From the NCBI GenBank assembly GCA_945878865.1, contig CAMCUD010000029.1, forward strand, positions 1-48,829: a stretch of DNA of 48,829 nt, in the 5' to 3' direction. Source of the DNA: Bifidobacterium breve (lineage in GTDB: Bacteria > Actinomycetota > Thermoleophilia > Solirubrobacterales > Solirubrobacteraceae). The position numbers and the translations under genes are program-made. The notes under the pieces are model-generated. The model saw nothing but the letters and a program-made list of their open reading frames with translations, was not told where the DNA came from and did no database searches. The number at the start of each line of letters is the position of its first letter. Within the stretch, counting starts at the first letter, position 1. This document shows, one piece after another, positions 24,400 to 34,909 of this stretch.

Positions 24400-24643
24400 G
24401 CCCGCGCATCCTAGGCCCGGCGGTCCCCGGCTTGGCGCGACCGCCCCGGCATCCGGCGTGGCGGAGCTCCGGCGTGTCGGCCAGGACGAGGCAGGCCAGT
24501 CCGGCCGTCGGGATCGCCGCGAGGACGATGCCCGCCAGCACCCGCGCGACGTTGAGCGAGCCCGTCAGATGCGCGATCCACGCGGCGGACAGCGTCGCGA
24601 AGATCACGAAGACGGAAGCGAGGAAGACGCGGCGGAGGGACAC
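24215..24643 (-). CDS. possible small membrane protein overlapping holB start
   Basis: An open frame of 142 codons from GTG 24643. Residues 1-60 look real: a basic start (MSLRRVF), then two hydrophobic segments (VFLASVFVIFATLSAAWIA and VLAGIVLAAIPTAGLACLVLA). The rest is Arg/Gly-rich and lies out of frame over the first 185 bases of holB. There is no obvious ribosome-binding site or -10 element. It has the same layout as the gene at 24716, which suggests a pair of related small membrane proteins, but it may be spurious. Confidence 0.4.
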   Translation of the reverse strand: MSLRRVFLASVFVIFATLSAAWIAHLTGSLNVARVLAGIVLAAIPTAGLACLVLADTPELRHAGCRGGRAKPGTAGPRMRGHALRDRTPSPRRRGARGGAPGCGSRTVAVARLPLPWAGGQRQARRGPGVRRGALERRPRRH

Positions 24644-24715
24644 GGTCGGTCGGCAGGGATGGGTTGACCCACTTCCCTTGATCGGCTCCCGGACGCCGAT
24701 CCATGAGCCCGAACG

Positions 24716-25030
24716 TCAGAGGCGATGCGCGGGCCGACGCGCCCCGGGACCCGGCGACGGCGGTGCGGGCCGTCGCGGGGTCCCGGGACGCCGCCCGGCC
24801 TGCCGTCGCGCCGGCGGCCGACCCCGTGACGGCCGGACGGCGCGGCGGCGTCCGCGCAGCGACTGCGCGGCGCCGGTCATGAGGCACATGGCCACCGGGA
24901 CGCCGAGCAGCAGCGCGGATGCCGTTCCCGCCGGGGTGAGTCCTCCGCGCTCGGACGCCTGCCAGATCGCGAGGACGACCACGGCAGGGACGTAGAGCAC
25001 CATGAAGAGGGTGAGCGGGCGGAGCGGCAC
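24716..25030 (-). CDS. possible small two-segment membrane protein
   Basis: 104 codons from GTG 25030, preceded by GGAAGGA. It has two hydrophobic segments (LTLFMVLYVPAVVVLAIW and ALLLGVPVAMCLMTGAA), then an Arg/Pro-rich tail. With the 24643 frame it is the only plausible content of the 748-bp stretch between holB and the DsbA-like gene; the remaining bases show nothing recognisable. The function is unknown. Confidence 0.45.
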   Translation of the reverse strand: MPLRPLTLFMVLYVPAVVVLAIWQASERGGLTPAGTASALLLGVPVAMCLMTGAAQSLRGRRRAVRPSRGRPPARRQAGRRPGTPRRPAPPSPGPGARRPAHRL

Positions 25031-25147
25031 GAGGAGGTCCTTCCCGGAGACAGGTGAAGTGAAGCCTGGCTTCTCGTTCGTCTACGCGCCAGAACGTGGT
25101 TCACCCGTGGGCGCGCCGGCGCTCGCCTCGCTGCGACAGTGGGGGAC

Positions 25148-26029
25148 ATGGCCGCGCTCTCCGTCACGCACTTCAGCGACCCGGGCTGCCCGTGGGCGTA
25201 CTCAGCCGCTCCGGCCCACGCCGTGCTGCAGTGGCGCTTCGGCGCCCAGCTGGCGTGGCGGCTCGTGCTCATCGGCCTGGCTGAGACGCCGGACCGCTAC
25301 GTGCGCGGCGGCTACCACCCCGCGCGCCAGGCGGCCGGGTACCTGACGTTCGAGCGGCGCTTCGGCATGCCGTTCGGCCGCGCGCCGCGCGAGCGCATCG
25401 CGGCGACCGGCCCGGCGTGCCGCGCGGTGGTCGCCACGCGGCTGCACGCTCCCGAGCGTGAGGTCGCGGTGTTCCGCGCGCTGCAGTTCGCGCACTTCAC
25501 GACGCCGGCCGTCTTCGATCGCCCCGAGGACATCCGGGAGGCGCTCGCGGACGTCCCGGGGATCGACGCCGACGCGATCGTCGAGGCCATCGACGCGCCG
25601 GAAACCGTTGCCGCGTACGAGGCCGACCGTGCGCAGGCGCGCACCGCGGCGGGCTCGCCGACCGAGGCGCAGGGCCGCTCGGCCGACACGGACGGCGCCG
25701 TCCGCTTCACCGCGCCGTCGCTGCAGTTCGCCGCAGCGGACGGCCGGACCCTCGAGGTCGGCGGGTTCCAGCCGGTCGAGGCTTACGACGTCGCGATCGC
25801 GAACCTCGACCCGGCGCTGGAGCGCCGCGACCCGACGGACGACGTCGTCGCCGTCCTCGCGGAGTTCCCCGACGGGCTGACGACCGCCGAGCTCACAGCC
25901 ATCGCCACGCCGCACCTCGGCGAGCCCGACCGTGACGCCGTCGAGCGGGCGCTCATCGCCGCGGCGGCCGAGGGCGCCGTCACGCCCATCGCGCTGGGCG
26001 CGGGCACCCTGTGGCGCAGCGCGGGCTGA
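25148..26029 (+). CDS. DsbA-family thioredoxin-fold protein
   Basis: A 293-residue protein. The N-terminal two-thirds match the DsbA/2-hydroxychromene-2-carboxylate isomerase-like thioredoxin fold. The active-site position reads SDPGCPWAYSAAP, with a single Cys (CPWA) rather than CxxC, so a classical disulfide exchange is unlikely. The C-terminal ~80 residues (DDVVAVLAEFPDGLTTAELTAI...) form a small helical/winged domain. ATG 25148 is favoured; GTG 25139 is an alternative. No signal peptide is seen, so it is cytoplasmic. Confidence 0.8.
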   Translation: MAALSVTHFSDPGCPWAYSAAPAHAVLQWRFGAQLAWRLVLIGLAETPDRYVRGGYHPARQAAGYLTFERRFGMPFGRAPRERIAATGPACRAVVATRLHAPEREVAVFRALQFAHFTTPAVFDRPEDIREALADVPGIDADAIVEAIDAPETVAAYEADRAQARTAAGSPTEAQGRSADTDGAVRFTAPSLQFAAADGRTLEVGGFQPVEAYDVAIANLDPALERRDPTDDVVAVLAEFPDGLTTAELTAIATPHLGEPDRDAVERALIAAAAEGAVTPIALGAGTLWRSAG

Positions 26030-26067
26030 CCGCGCGGGCGCGCCGCCGCGGGTAGGGTCCCGCGTTC

Positions 26068-26688
26068 ATGCCCGGCCGCCTGATCACCGTCGAGGGCCTC
26101 GACGGCGCCGGCAAGTCCACGCTGGCCGCCGCCCTCGTCGATGCGCTGCAAGCGCGCGGCATCGACGTCGAGCTGCTGCGCGAGCCCGGAGGCGTGCTCC
26201 TCGCCGAGCGGATCCGCGCGCTCGTCAAGGACCCGGAGCTCACGTGCGGCCCGCGCGCCGAGGCGCTGCTCTACGCGGCCGCGCGCGCCCAGCTCGTCGA
26301 GGAGACCCTCCTGCCGCTGCTGAGGTCCGGCCGGACCGTGCTGCTCGATCGGTTCGTCGACTCGTCGCTGGCCTACCAGGGCGCCGGCCGCGGGCTGGGC
26401 GTCGAGGAGATCGCGACGCTCAACGCGTTCGGGACGGGCGGGCTGACCCCGGACCGCACGCTGCTGCTGCGCATCGCCCCGCAGGACGGCCGGGCCCGGC
26501 TCGACGGCCGCGGCGAGGCCCCCGATCGGCTAGAGCTCGCCGGGGCGGAGTTCTTCGCCCGGGTCGCCGACGCGTACGATGAGCTGGCCGCCGCCGACCC
26601 CGAGCGTTTCCGGGTCCTCGATGCGGGCAGGACACCCGCGGAGGTCCTGGCCGATGCGCTGGCGGCCTTGCACGACCTGCTGCCCTGA
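26068..26688 (+). CDS. tmk: thymidylate kinase
   Basis: A 206-residue dTMP kinase, making dTDP from dTMP in DNA precursor synthesis. The P-loop is GLDGAGKST (residues 10-18), followed by the substrate-binding LLREPGG (36-42), the DR motif LLDRFVDSSLAYQGAGRGLG and a short lid. TAGGGT at 26053-26058 is probably its -10 element. The next gene begins 19 bases after its stop. Confidence 0.93.
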   Translation: MPGRLITVEGLDGAGKSTLAAALVDALQARGIDVELLREPGGVLLAERIRALVKDPELTCGPRAEALLYAAARAQLVEETLLPLLRSGRTVLLDRFVDSSLAYQGAGRGLGVEEIATLNAFGTGGLTPDRTLLLRIAPQDGRARLDGRGEAPDRLELAGAEFFARVADAYDELAAADPERFRVLDAGRTPAEVLADALAALHDLLP

Positions 26689-26707
26689 CGCGAAGCTACG
26701 AACCCGC

Positions 26708-27298
26708 ATGGCCATCTTCGAACTCCACGGCTTCACCCGCGCCCCCGCCGCCCCGGGCTGGGAGGTCCTGCGCATCGAGGGCGTGTGGCGCGCCGGCGCG
26801 ACGAAGCGCCTGCCGTACGCCTGGCTCGTCGTCGACGACGGACGCCGGGCGCTGCGCGTCATGCCGGCGCCGGCGGTCGCCCATCCCGTCGCCGATCCCG
26901 CGGGCAGCCAGTGGTCGGCGGTCTTCCCCCTGCCCAGCGACCTGCTGTCCACCGGCCGGCTGGCCTACGCCCTGCGCTGCGGCGATGTCGTGACGATCGA
27001 CCTTCCCCGGCCCGTCCCGGCCGCGCCCGACCCGCAGGGCGCGGACGCGGCGGCCGCCGCTGCCGCCCCGCCGGCTGCCGCAGCCGCGCAGCACAACGCC
27101 GCGGAGGCCGCGCGGCAGCTGACCGAGCTCGAGGGCCGCGTGCGCAACGCCGAGGCCCGCGCGCGAGCGGCCGAGCGCGCGCTCGAGGCGTCGCGCGCGG
27201 CGCTCACGCTCGCGGAGGAAGCCCGGCTGGAGCGCGAGCAGCGCGACGCGGCAGCCTCGGCGAACGGCGGCTCGCCCGCCTCGCACCCTGTGGCATAG
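26708..27298 (+). CDS. coiled-coil protein of unknown function
   Basis: 196 residues from ATG 26708. The first ~105 residues look like a small beta domain (MAIFELHGFTRAPAAPGWEVLRIEGVW...RLPYAWLVVDDGRRALRVMPAP). A proline/alanine linker and a strong Ala/Glu/Arg coiled coil (QLTELEGRVRNAEARARAAERALEASRAAL..., residues ~135-185) follow. It is likely co-transcribed with tmk. I do not recognise the family. Confidence 0.7.
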   Translation: MAIFELHGFTRAPAAPGWEVLRIEGVWRAGATKRLPYAWLVVDDGRRALRVMPAPAVAHPVADPAGSQWSAVFPLPSDLLSTGRLAYALRCGDVVTIDLPRPVPAAPDPQGADAAAAAAAPPAAAAAQHNAAEAARQLTELEGRVRNAEARARAAERALEASRAALTLAEEARLEREQRDAAASANGGSPASHPVA

Positions 27299-27301
27299 CC
27301 G

Positions 27302-29554
27302 TTAGGGCTGGATCGGCGTGATCGGCGCGATCGGGGACGTGTCCTCGCCCCCGGTGTCCGGCGTGGGCGCCGTCGGCTGATCGGCGCCCGGTGTGGTGTT
27401 GTCCGGCGTCGACGGCGTCGGCGTCGGGATCGACTGGCCGCCCTCGACGACGGCGTCCTGCTCGGGTGTCAGCGGTGTCCCGGTCGCCGTGGGTGAGCCC
27501 GCGGGCGGCGCTTCGAACGCGGCCGCGTCGGTCGCCAGGCGCTTGGCCTCCTCGCCGAGCGGGTTGAGCGTGAGCGCACGCTCGGCGGCGGTGGTGAACC
27601 CGGCGCGATCGGCCTGAGCGCGCGCGACCTCGGCGAGGACGGTCCAGGCGGCGGGGTTGTCGGGCTCGCGATCGACGGCCTGCAGCGCGAACTCCCGAGC
27701 CTGCGCGAGCCGCGCGCGACGGATGGCGACCGTCGCCTCGGCGATCGGCCCCTCCGCCGACAGCGGGTCGAGCTTCGACGCGACCGCGGCGTTCAGCGCT
27801 GCGGTGTCCTTCGCCGGCTCGCTCGCGGTGGCGGGGACGGCGAGCGCGGCGCGGGCCTTCAGTTCGGCGCGCGCGGGCAACACGATCGACAGCGCGAGCG
27901 CCGCCAGGGCAAGCACGCCGGCGAGAAGCGCGAGGACCCGCGCGGGCTCGCCCGGGTCGGTGAGGCCGAGCGCCCGGCGGCGACGCAGGAGGTCCGCGTC
28001 CGGCGCGATGGCGGCGGCGGTGGCGAGCATGAGCAGTGCCGGGACGGTGACGCCGGGCTGCAGCAGCGTCGTCTGCCACGCGCCGGCGAGCACCCACGCG
28101 CTGCCGCCGCCGACCAACGCTGCGGCCAGGGTCCGTTCGCGCCCGTCGACGAGCGCGCGGACGCGCATGATCGCCGCGATCAGCAGCGCGAGGATCGCGC
28201 CCGTACCGAGCGCGGTGCCGATCGCGCCGCCCTCGGCGAGCAGCGTCATCGGCTGGCTCTTGGCGTCCGCGGCCGGGAACGGCGCGGACCGGTAGCGCAG
28301 GTGCTCGCTGGGGAACGACCCCATGCCGAAGCCCTCGACGGGCTTGTCGGAGAGCATGCCCGCGGCCTCCTGCCAGAGGTCCCAGCGACGGTCGGCGTTC
28401 GGCGTGCCGAAGCGGTCGGGCTGGGTGAGCTCGACGGGCGGGTCGTCGATGACGTCGTCCTGCAGGCGCTCCAGTGCGCCCCGGACCCCGCCGTCGGACG
28501 CCGCCGCCAGGCCGATGACGACGAGCGCCGCGATCGTCGCGAGCACCATCGCCACGCGGCGCGCAGTGGGGCTCGGGACCCGCCGGGGCTCGGGGTCGCG
28601 GCGTTCGAGCAGCAGCAGCGCCCACCCGATGGCGAGCAGGGCGATGAGCCCGGCGACGAGTACGGCGAGCAGGACGAGTCCGTCGTCGACCCGGATGTCC
28701 TCGGGTGTGCCGTTCACGCCGAGGCCGTCGCGGGTCAGGGCGAGGCCGAACGCCGGTGCCGCCGCGAGCACGGCTGCGGCGAACCAGGTCACGAGGGCGG
28801 CGCCGCTGAGCCGCAGCCACGCCAGCACCGCGATGCCGAGGAGCAGCGCGACGACGGCGCCGCGCGAGGCGGCGAGGAGCAGCACGACGAGCTGGAGCCA
28901 CGCGGCGCTCAGCGCACCCAGGCGCCACGCGGTCGCACGGGTGATGTCCGTCGCGACGGACAGCGCGAGCGGGATGCCCATCGCGCACAGCAGGCCGAGG
29001 GCCGCCGGGTCACCCAGCGGCCCCGCGAGCCGCGCGACGTTCTCCCCCTGGTCGAACACCGCGGGCAGCACGCGGCCGGCGATGGCGCAGAACGCGGTGA
29101 AGGTCGTGGCGCCGGCGAGGCCGATCCCGAGGCGCTCGGCCGGCCGTGCCGAGGAGGCGCCGCAGGTGAAGGCGAGCAGGACGACGAGCGCATAGGAGAG
29201 CGCCCGGTTGACCCACAGCCACGACGCGGCCGGGGTCGTCGTCCACAGCAGCGAGAGCCCCGCCCAGACGGCGAGCCCGACGAGCAGCGCCAGGCCGATC
29301 CAGGCGACCTTCGGCGCGTGCGGCGCGATCGTCTCAGCCAGCAGCCACGCGATCGCCACGCCGAGCGCGACCGTGACGACGGCGAGCTCGGTGGTCCGCG
29401 CGACGTCGAGGCCGAACAGGTCGATCCCGAGCATCGGGATGGCCGCGAGCACCACGAGCGCGACCACGAGCGGCATGCCGGGCTGGCGCCGCGGGCCGGC
29501 GGGCAGCGCGGACGACGTGATCGTCGGCGAGGACGAGGTGGTGGAGACGGCCAT
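27302..29554 (-). CDS. O-antigen-ligase-like (Wzy/WaaL) membrane protein with TPRs
   Basis: A 750-residue protein. About 12-14 membrane segments occupy residues ~25-560, with the Wzy_C-type segment (LVVLLLAASRGAVVALLLGIAVLAWL) and the large loop containing RWDLWQEAAGMLSDKPVEGFGMGSF, typical of O-antigen ligases and polymerases. One or two TPR units follow (REFALQAVDREPDNPAAWTVLAEVARAQADRAGFTTAAERALTLNP), then a Pro/Thr-rich tail. It probably ligates or polymerises surface glycans. ATG 29554 was chosen because the hydrophobic region begins soon after; the open frame upstream is a shadow. Confidence 0.83.
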   Translation of the reverse strand: MAVSTTSSSPTITSSALPAGPRRQPGMPLVVALVVLAAIPMLGIDLFGLDVARTTELAVVTVALGVAIAWLLAETIAPHAPKVAWIGLALLVGLAVWAGLSLLWTTTPAASWLWVNRALSYALVVLLAFTCGASSARPAERLGIGLAGATTFTAFCAIAGRVLPAVFDQGENVARLAGPLGDPAALGLLCAMGIPLALSVATDITRATAWRLGALSAAWLQLVVLLLAASRGAVVALLLGIAVLAWLRLSGAALVTWFAAAVLAAAPAFGLALTRDGLGVNGTPEDIRVDDGLVLLAVLVAGLIALLAIGWALLLLERRDPEPRRVPSPTARRVAMVLATIAALVVIGLAAASDGGVRGALERLQDDVIDDPPVELTQPDRFGTPNADRRWDLWQEAAGMLSDKPVEGFGMGSFPSEHLRYRSAPFPAADAKSQPMTLLAEGGAIGTALGTGAILALLIAAIMRVRALVDGRERTLAAALVGGGSAWVLAGAWQTTLLQPGVTVPALLMLATAAAIAPDADLLRRRRALGLTDPGEPARVLALLAGVLALAALALSIVLPARAELKARAALAVPATASEPAKDTAALNAAVASKLDPLSAEGPIAEATVAIRRARLAQAREFALQAVDREPDNPAAWTVLAEVARAQADRAGFTTAAERALTLNPLGEEAKRLATDAAAFEAPPAGSPTATGTPLTPEQDAVVEGGQSIPTPTPSTPDNTTPGADQPTAPTPDTGGEDTSPIAPITPIQP

Positions 29555-29634
29555 CGGAAAAGAGCGACGCGGCGCGGCGGCGAGAGTTGCGGCCGGCCGG
29601 GCCGGGACCCCGGCGATGCTACCGTCCGCCTCCC

Positions 29635-30189
29635 ATGGGGACGCGATTCGCACGCGCGTGCGTGACCACCACGCTCGCCTTCGCCGCCCTGTCGGCGCCC
29701 GCGGGGGCGCAGGGCGTCTCCGACGTGCTGAGCAGGCTGCAGGACGCCCAGCAGGCGGTCTCGACGACGGCGACCACGCCGACGCAGACGACCGCGCCCA
29801 CGGAGACCGCGCCGACGGCGACCGCGCCCGCCGCCGCCACACCGCCTGCGGACGCGACCACCCCGGTCGACCCGGCCGCCGCCGCGCCCGCCGCGGGCGC
29901 GACGCCCGGCCCGCCCGCCGCCGAGCAGCCGGCCGCCGGGGTCACCGACCAGCCGATCGACGCCGCGGCCGACGAGGACCGCGGCTCGACCACCGTGCCC
30001 GCGGTGCTCATCGCCCTCGGCGTCGTCGCCGCGCTGCTGCTTCTCGGCGCGCTCGCGTGGGCTGTCGCCCGCTGGTTCTCGTGGGACCCGCGCTGGATGC
30101 AGCGCTGGCGCCACGCCGGCCGTGAGGCCGCCTACCGCTCCGCCGGCGTGTGGGCGGACTTCACGGACTGGGTCAGGTTGGGCAGGTGA
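29635..30189 (+). CDS. secreted, membrane-anchored Thr/Pro-rich protein
   Basis: 184 residues. A signal peptide (residues 1-25, PAGAQG), a low-complexity Thr/Ala/Pro stretch (~45-115), one membrane helix (VPAVLIALGVVAALLLLGALAWAVARWF) and a basic cytoplasmic end (RWMQRWRHAGREAAYRSAGVWADFTDW). It is divergent from the O-antigen-ligase gene and may belong to the same envelope function. TACCGT (29620-29625) lies nine bases before ATG 29635. I do not recognise the family. Confidence 0.72.
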   Translation: MGTRFARACVTTTLAFAALSAPAGAQGVSDVLSRLQDAQQAVSTTATTPTQTTAPTETAPTATAPAAATPPADATTPVDPAAAAPAAGATPGPPAAEQPAAGVTDQPIDAAADEDRGSTTVPAVLIALGVVAALLLLGALAWAVARWFSWDPRWMQRWRHAGREAAYRSAGVWADFTDWVRLGR

Positions 30190-30435
30190 CGTCGCCCGAG
30201 GTCCGAGCTTGCGAGGACGGAGGGCGAAACAGGTTCTCCCCGCAACGTGCGGGGAACTCTCTCCGAGACCCCGATCTGGCGCGTTCGGCAGCCTAGACTG
30301 GAGAGTGCCTGCAAGAGGCGGATTTTCGGCGAGTCACGGCCCTGCAAGGCCACATCCGTTCCGTCTGACAGCAGCGCCAGCATGACCACCCCGCTTAAGC
30401 CGCGGAGGCTGACCGAACCGCTGGAGAGGAAGCAG
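30190..30435 (+). promoter_or_regulatory. nrdJ upstream region and leader
   Basis: This 246-bp gap holds the hairpin CCCCGC-AACGT-GCGGGG (30238-30254), probably terminating the previous gene. A -10-like TAGACT follows at 30294-30299, then a leader of about 130 nt with a small stem GGCC-CTGCAA-GGCC and two CCTGCAAG copies. GGAGAGGA lies before ATG 30436. I find no clear NrdR box and cannot build a cobalamin riboswitch by eye. Confidence 0.45.
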
Positions 30436-33414
<2,979 letters not shown>

Positions 33415-33440
33415 TCTCCGGCTGACAGACCACGCAGGAC

Positions 33441-33466
33441 CGGAGGGCGCCCGCGGGCGCCCTCCG
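33441..33466 (+). terminator. nrdJ terminator hairpin
   Basis: A perfect 26-bp palindrome starting CGGAGGGCGCCCG, 26 nt after the nrdJ stop and followed by GTCGTTC. A strong stem-loop, and a likely intrinsic terminator. Confidence 0.7.
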
Positions 33467-33485
33467 TCGTTCCCGACCGGCCCGC

Positions 33486-33535
33486 GCCGAACGTCTGGTC
33501 ACCGTTGCTATAGCGACGGTGATCAGACGTTCGGC
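33486..33535. repeat. 50-bp palindromic repeat (GCCGAACGT family)
   Basis: Arms of 25 bp (33486-33510 and 33511-33535) match at 23 positions, and both exceptions give G-U pairs in RNA, so the stem would be unbroken. The outer arms are GCCGAACGTCTG and CAGACGTTCGGC. It lies between the nrdJ terminator and the HtaA-like gene and is independent of the terminator. Confidence 0.8.
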
Positions 33536-33607
33536 TCACACCGGATGTCCGCAAAGTACGGAGATCGTGCTCGGCCCGCCCCTGATGTGGACACGACCCG
33601 CCGGGCG

Positions 33608-33613
33608 TACCGT
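33608..33613 (+). promoter_or_regulatory. -10 element TACCGT, leaderless start
   Basis: TACCGT ends 6 nt before the ATG at 33620, supporting that start for the secreted protein. Confidence 0.45.
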
Positions 33614-33619
33614 CGAGTC

Positions 33620-34246
33620 ATGTCCCGTGCTCGCAGCTTCATCGCCATCACCGCAGCGATGTGCCTCGTCGCTCCCGCGAGCGCGGGCGCCAAGCAGCGC
33701 ACCTACGACATCGTCGGCGGCACCACGACGGTGACCCTGAACGACGCCTGGCTCTCGGCGCTCTGGGAGGAGGGCGGCCAGATCGGCGCCTCCGGGGGCG
33801 CGAAGGTCGTGGTGATCCAGCCGAAGGGCGCAAGCCCGATCTACAAGATCACGCTTCCGGTTCGCCGCACCCGGTCGGCGGGCATCTCGTACGGAACGTC
33901 GCAGGGCACACTCGGTTCCGTCGATCACCGCGGGACGCTCACGATCAGCTCCGCGCAGGCGGGCGTCGCGCTGAACTTCGAACGCCCGGGGGCGCAGCTC
34001 ACGAGTACCACGAGCTATGTCGGGGCCATGCTGCGCCTTCCGTCCGGATCGGGCCGGACGCCGTTCCTCCGCCTCGGCGCGCCGCAGATCCCCAACCCGC
34101 GCAAGGGTCACGTCGCGATCGTCGTGCGCGACGCGATCTACGACTACACGGGCGCGGGCGCCGAGTGGTACCTCGACGGCGACGACGCGATGATCAAGGT
34201 CCCGATCGGGACCGTGACGATGGACCTCAAGGTCAAGCGGCGCTGA
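33620..34246 (+). CDS. secreted protein with HtaA-like domain
   Basis: A 208-residue exported protein with a signal peptide (residues 1-25, PASAGAK). The rest shows the pattern of one HtaA domain (haem-binding family of actinobacteria): GGTTTVTLNDAWLSALWEEGGQIGASGGAKV, a central YKITLPVRR...GSVDHRGTLTISSAQAGVALNFERP, and a later AEWYLDGDDAMIKVPIGTVTMDLKV. The domain call is from remembered pattern only. It could hold haem or another ligand at the cell surface, or be purely structural. The leaderless -10 fixes the start. Confidence 0.65.
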   Translation: MSRARSFIAITAAMCLVAPASAGAKQRTYDIVGGTTTVTLNDAWLSALWEEGGQIGASGGAKVVVIQPKGASPIYKITLPVRRTRSAGISYGTSQGTLGSVDHRGTLTISSAQAGVALNFERPGAQLTSTTSYVGAMLRLPSGSGRTPFLRLGAPQIPNPRKGHVAIVVRDAIYDYTGAGAEWYLDGDDAMIKVPIGTVTMDLKVKRR

Positions 34247-34255
34247 GCCGGCGGC

Positions 34256-34909
34256 TCAGCCCACCAGTCCCTGCAGCGGACCGGGCAGCTTGTCCTTGAT
34301 CCGCTCCCGGACGTCGTCGATCGCCCCCTGCACGAGCGCGTCGCGGAGGATCTGCTGCAGCGCGTCGGGGTCGTCGAGGTTCGTGAGCACCGCGTCGACG
34401 TCGATCTGATCAACCGCCCAGCGCAGCGCATCCGCCGTGGGGACGACGTCGTCGACGACACCATCGGGAACGAGGTTCACGAGGTTCTGCGGGATGCCGA
34501 GCTCGTCGCCGATCTCGGGCAGCAGCGCGGAGACCGGCGGAAGCTGGTCGTTGCGCTCCAGCCGGTCGACACCGCTGCGCAGACCGTCCTGGATCGTCCG
34601 CGCGAGGCCCGCCTCGTCGGTGCCTGCCTCCCGGGCGAGCTGCGCGCGCTCGGCGGGGTACGGCAGCGCGAGCAGGAGCCGCTCCCGCGTGACGCCGAGG
34701 TCGCACGCCGCCGCGTCGAGCCCGCTGAGGACCACGGCTTCCGCCACGCTCTCCAGGTCGGGCTTGACGGCGGTACGCGCGCGGTCCTGGCACGGATCCG
34801 CCGAGCGCGCCGGGACGAAGTCCGCGCCGCCCCGCGAGAGCTGGAAGGCCAGGAGCCCGCCGCTCAGCACGAGCGCGATGGCGATGAGAAGCAGCCCGCG
34901 CGCACTCAT
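34256..34909 (-). CDS. membrane-anchored protein of unknown function
   Basis: 217 residues with one N-terminal membrane helix (GLLLIAIALVLSGGLLAF) and a mostly helical exterior domain with two Cys (in DPCQDR and AACDLG). Its ATG overlaps the stop of the upstream MFS gene (ATGA), so the two are translated together and may form one export unit. I do not recognise the family. Confidence 0.72.
   Translation of the reverse strand: MSARGLLLIAIALVLSGGLLAFQLSRGGADFVPARSADPCQDRARTAVKPDLESVAEAVVLSGLDAAACDLGVTRERLLLALPYPAERAQLAREAGTDEAGLARTIQDGLRSGVDRLERNDQLPPVSALLPEIGDELGIPQNLVNLVPDGVVDDVVPTADALRWAVDQIDVDAVLTNLDDPDALQQILRDALVQGAIDDVRERIKDKLPGPLQGLVG

Noticed and set aside
24700-24720. possible sixth copy of the GCCGAACGT repeat (CCCGAACGTC)
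   Set aside because: No partner arm (ACGTTCGGG) within a plausible distance and no hairpin.
30255-30435. cobalamin riboswitch upstream of nrdJ
   Set aside because: I could not place the conserved B12 box or the core junction by eye; left as an unidentified leader rather than called.
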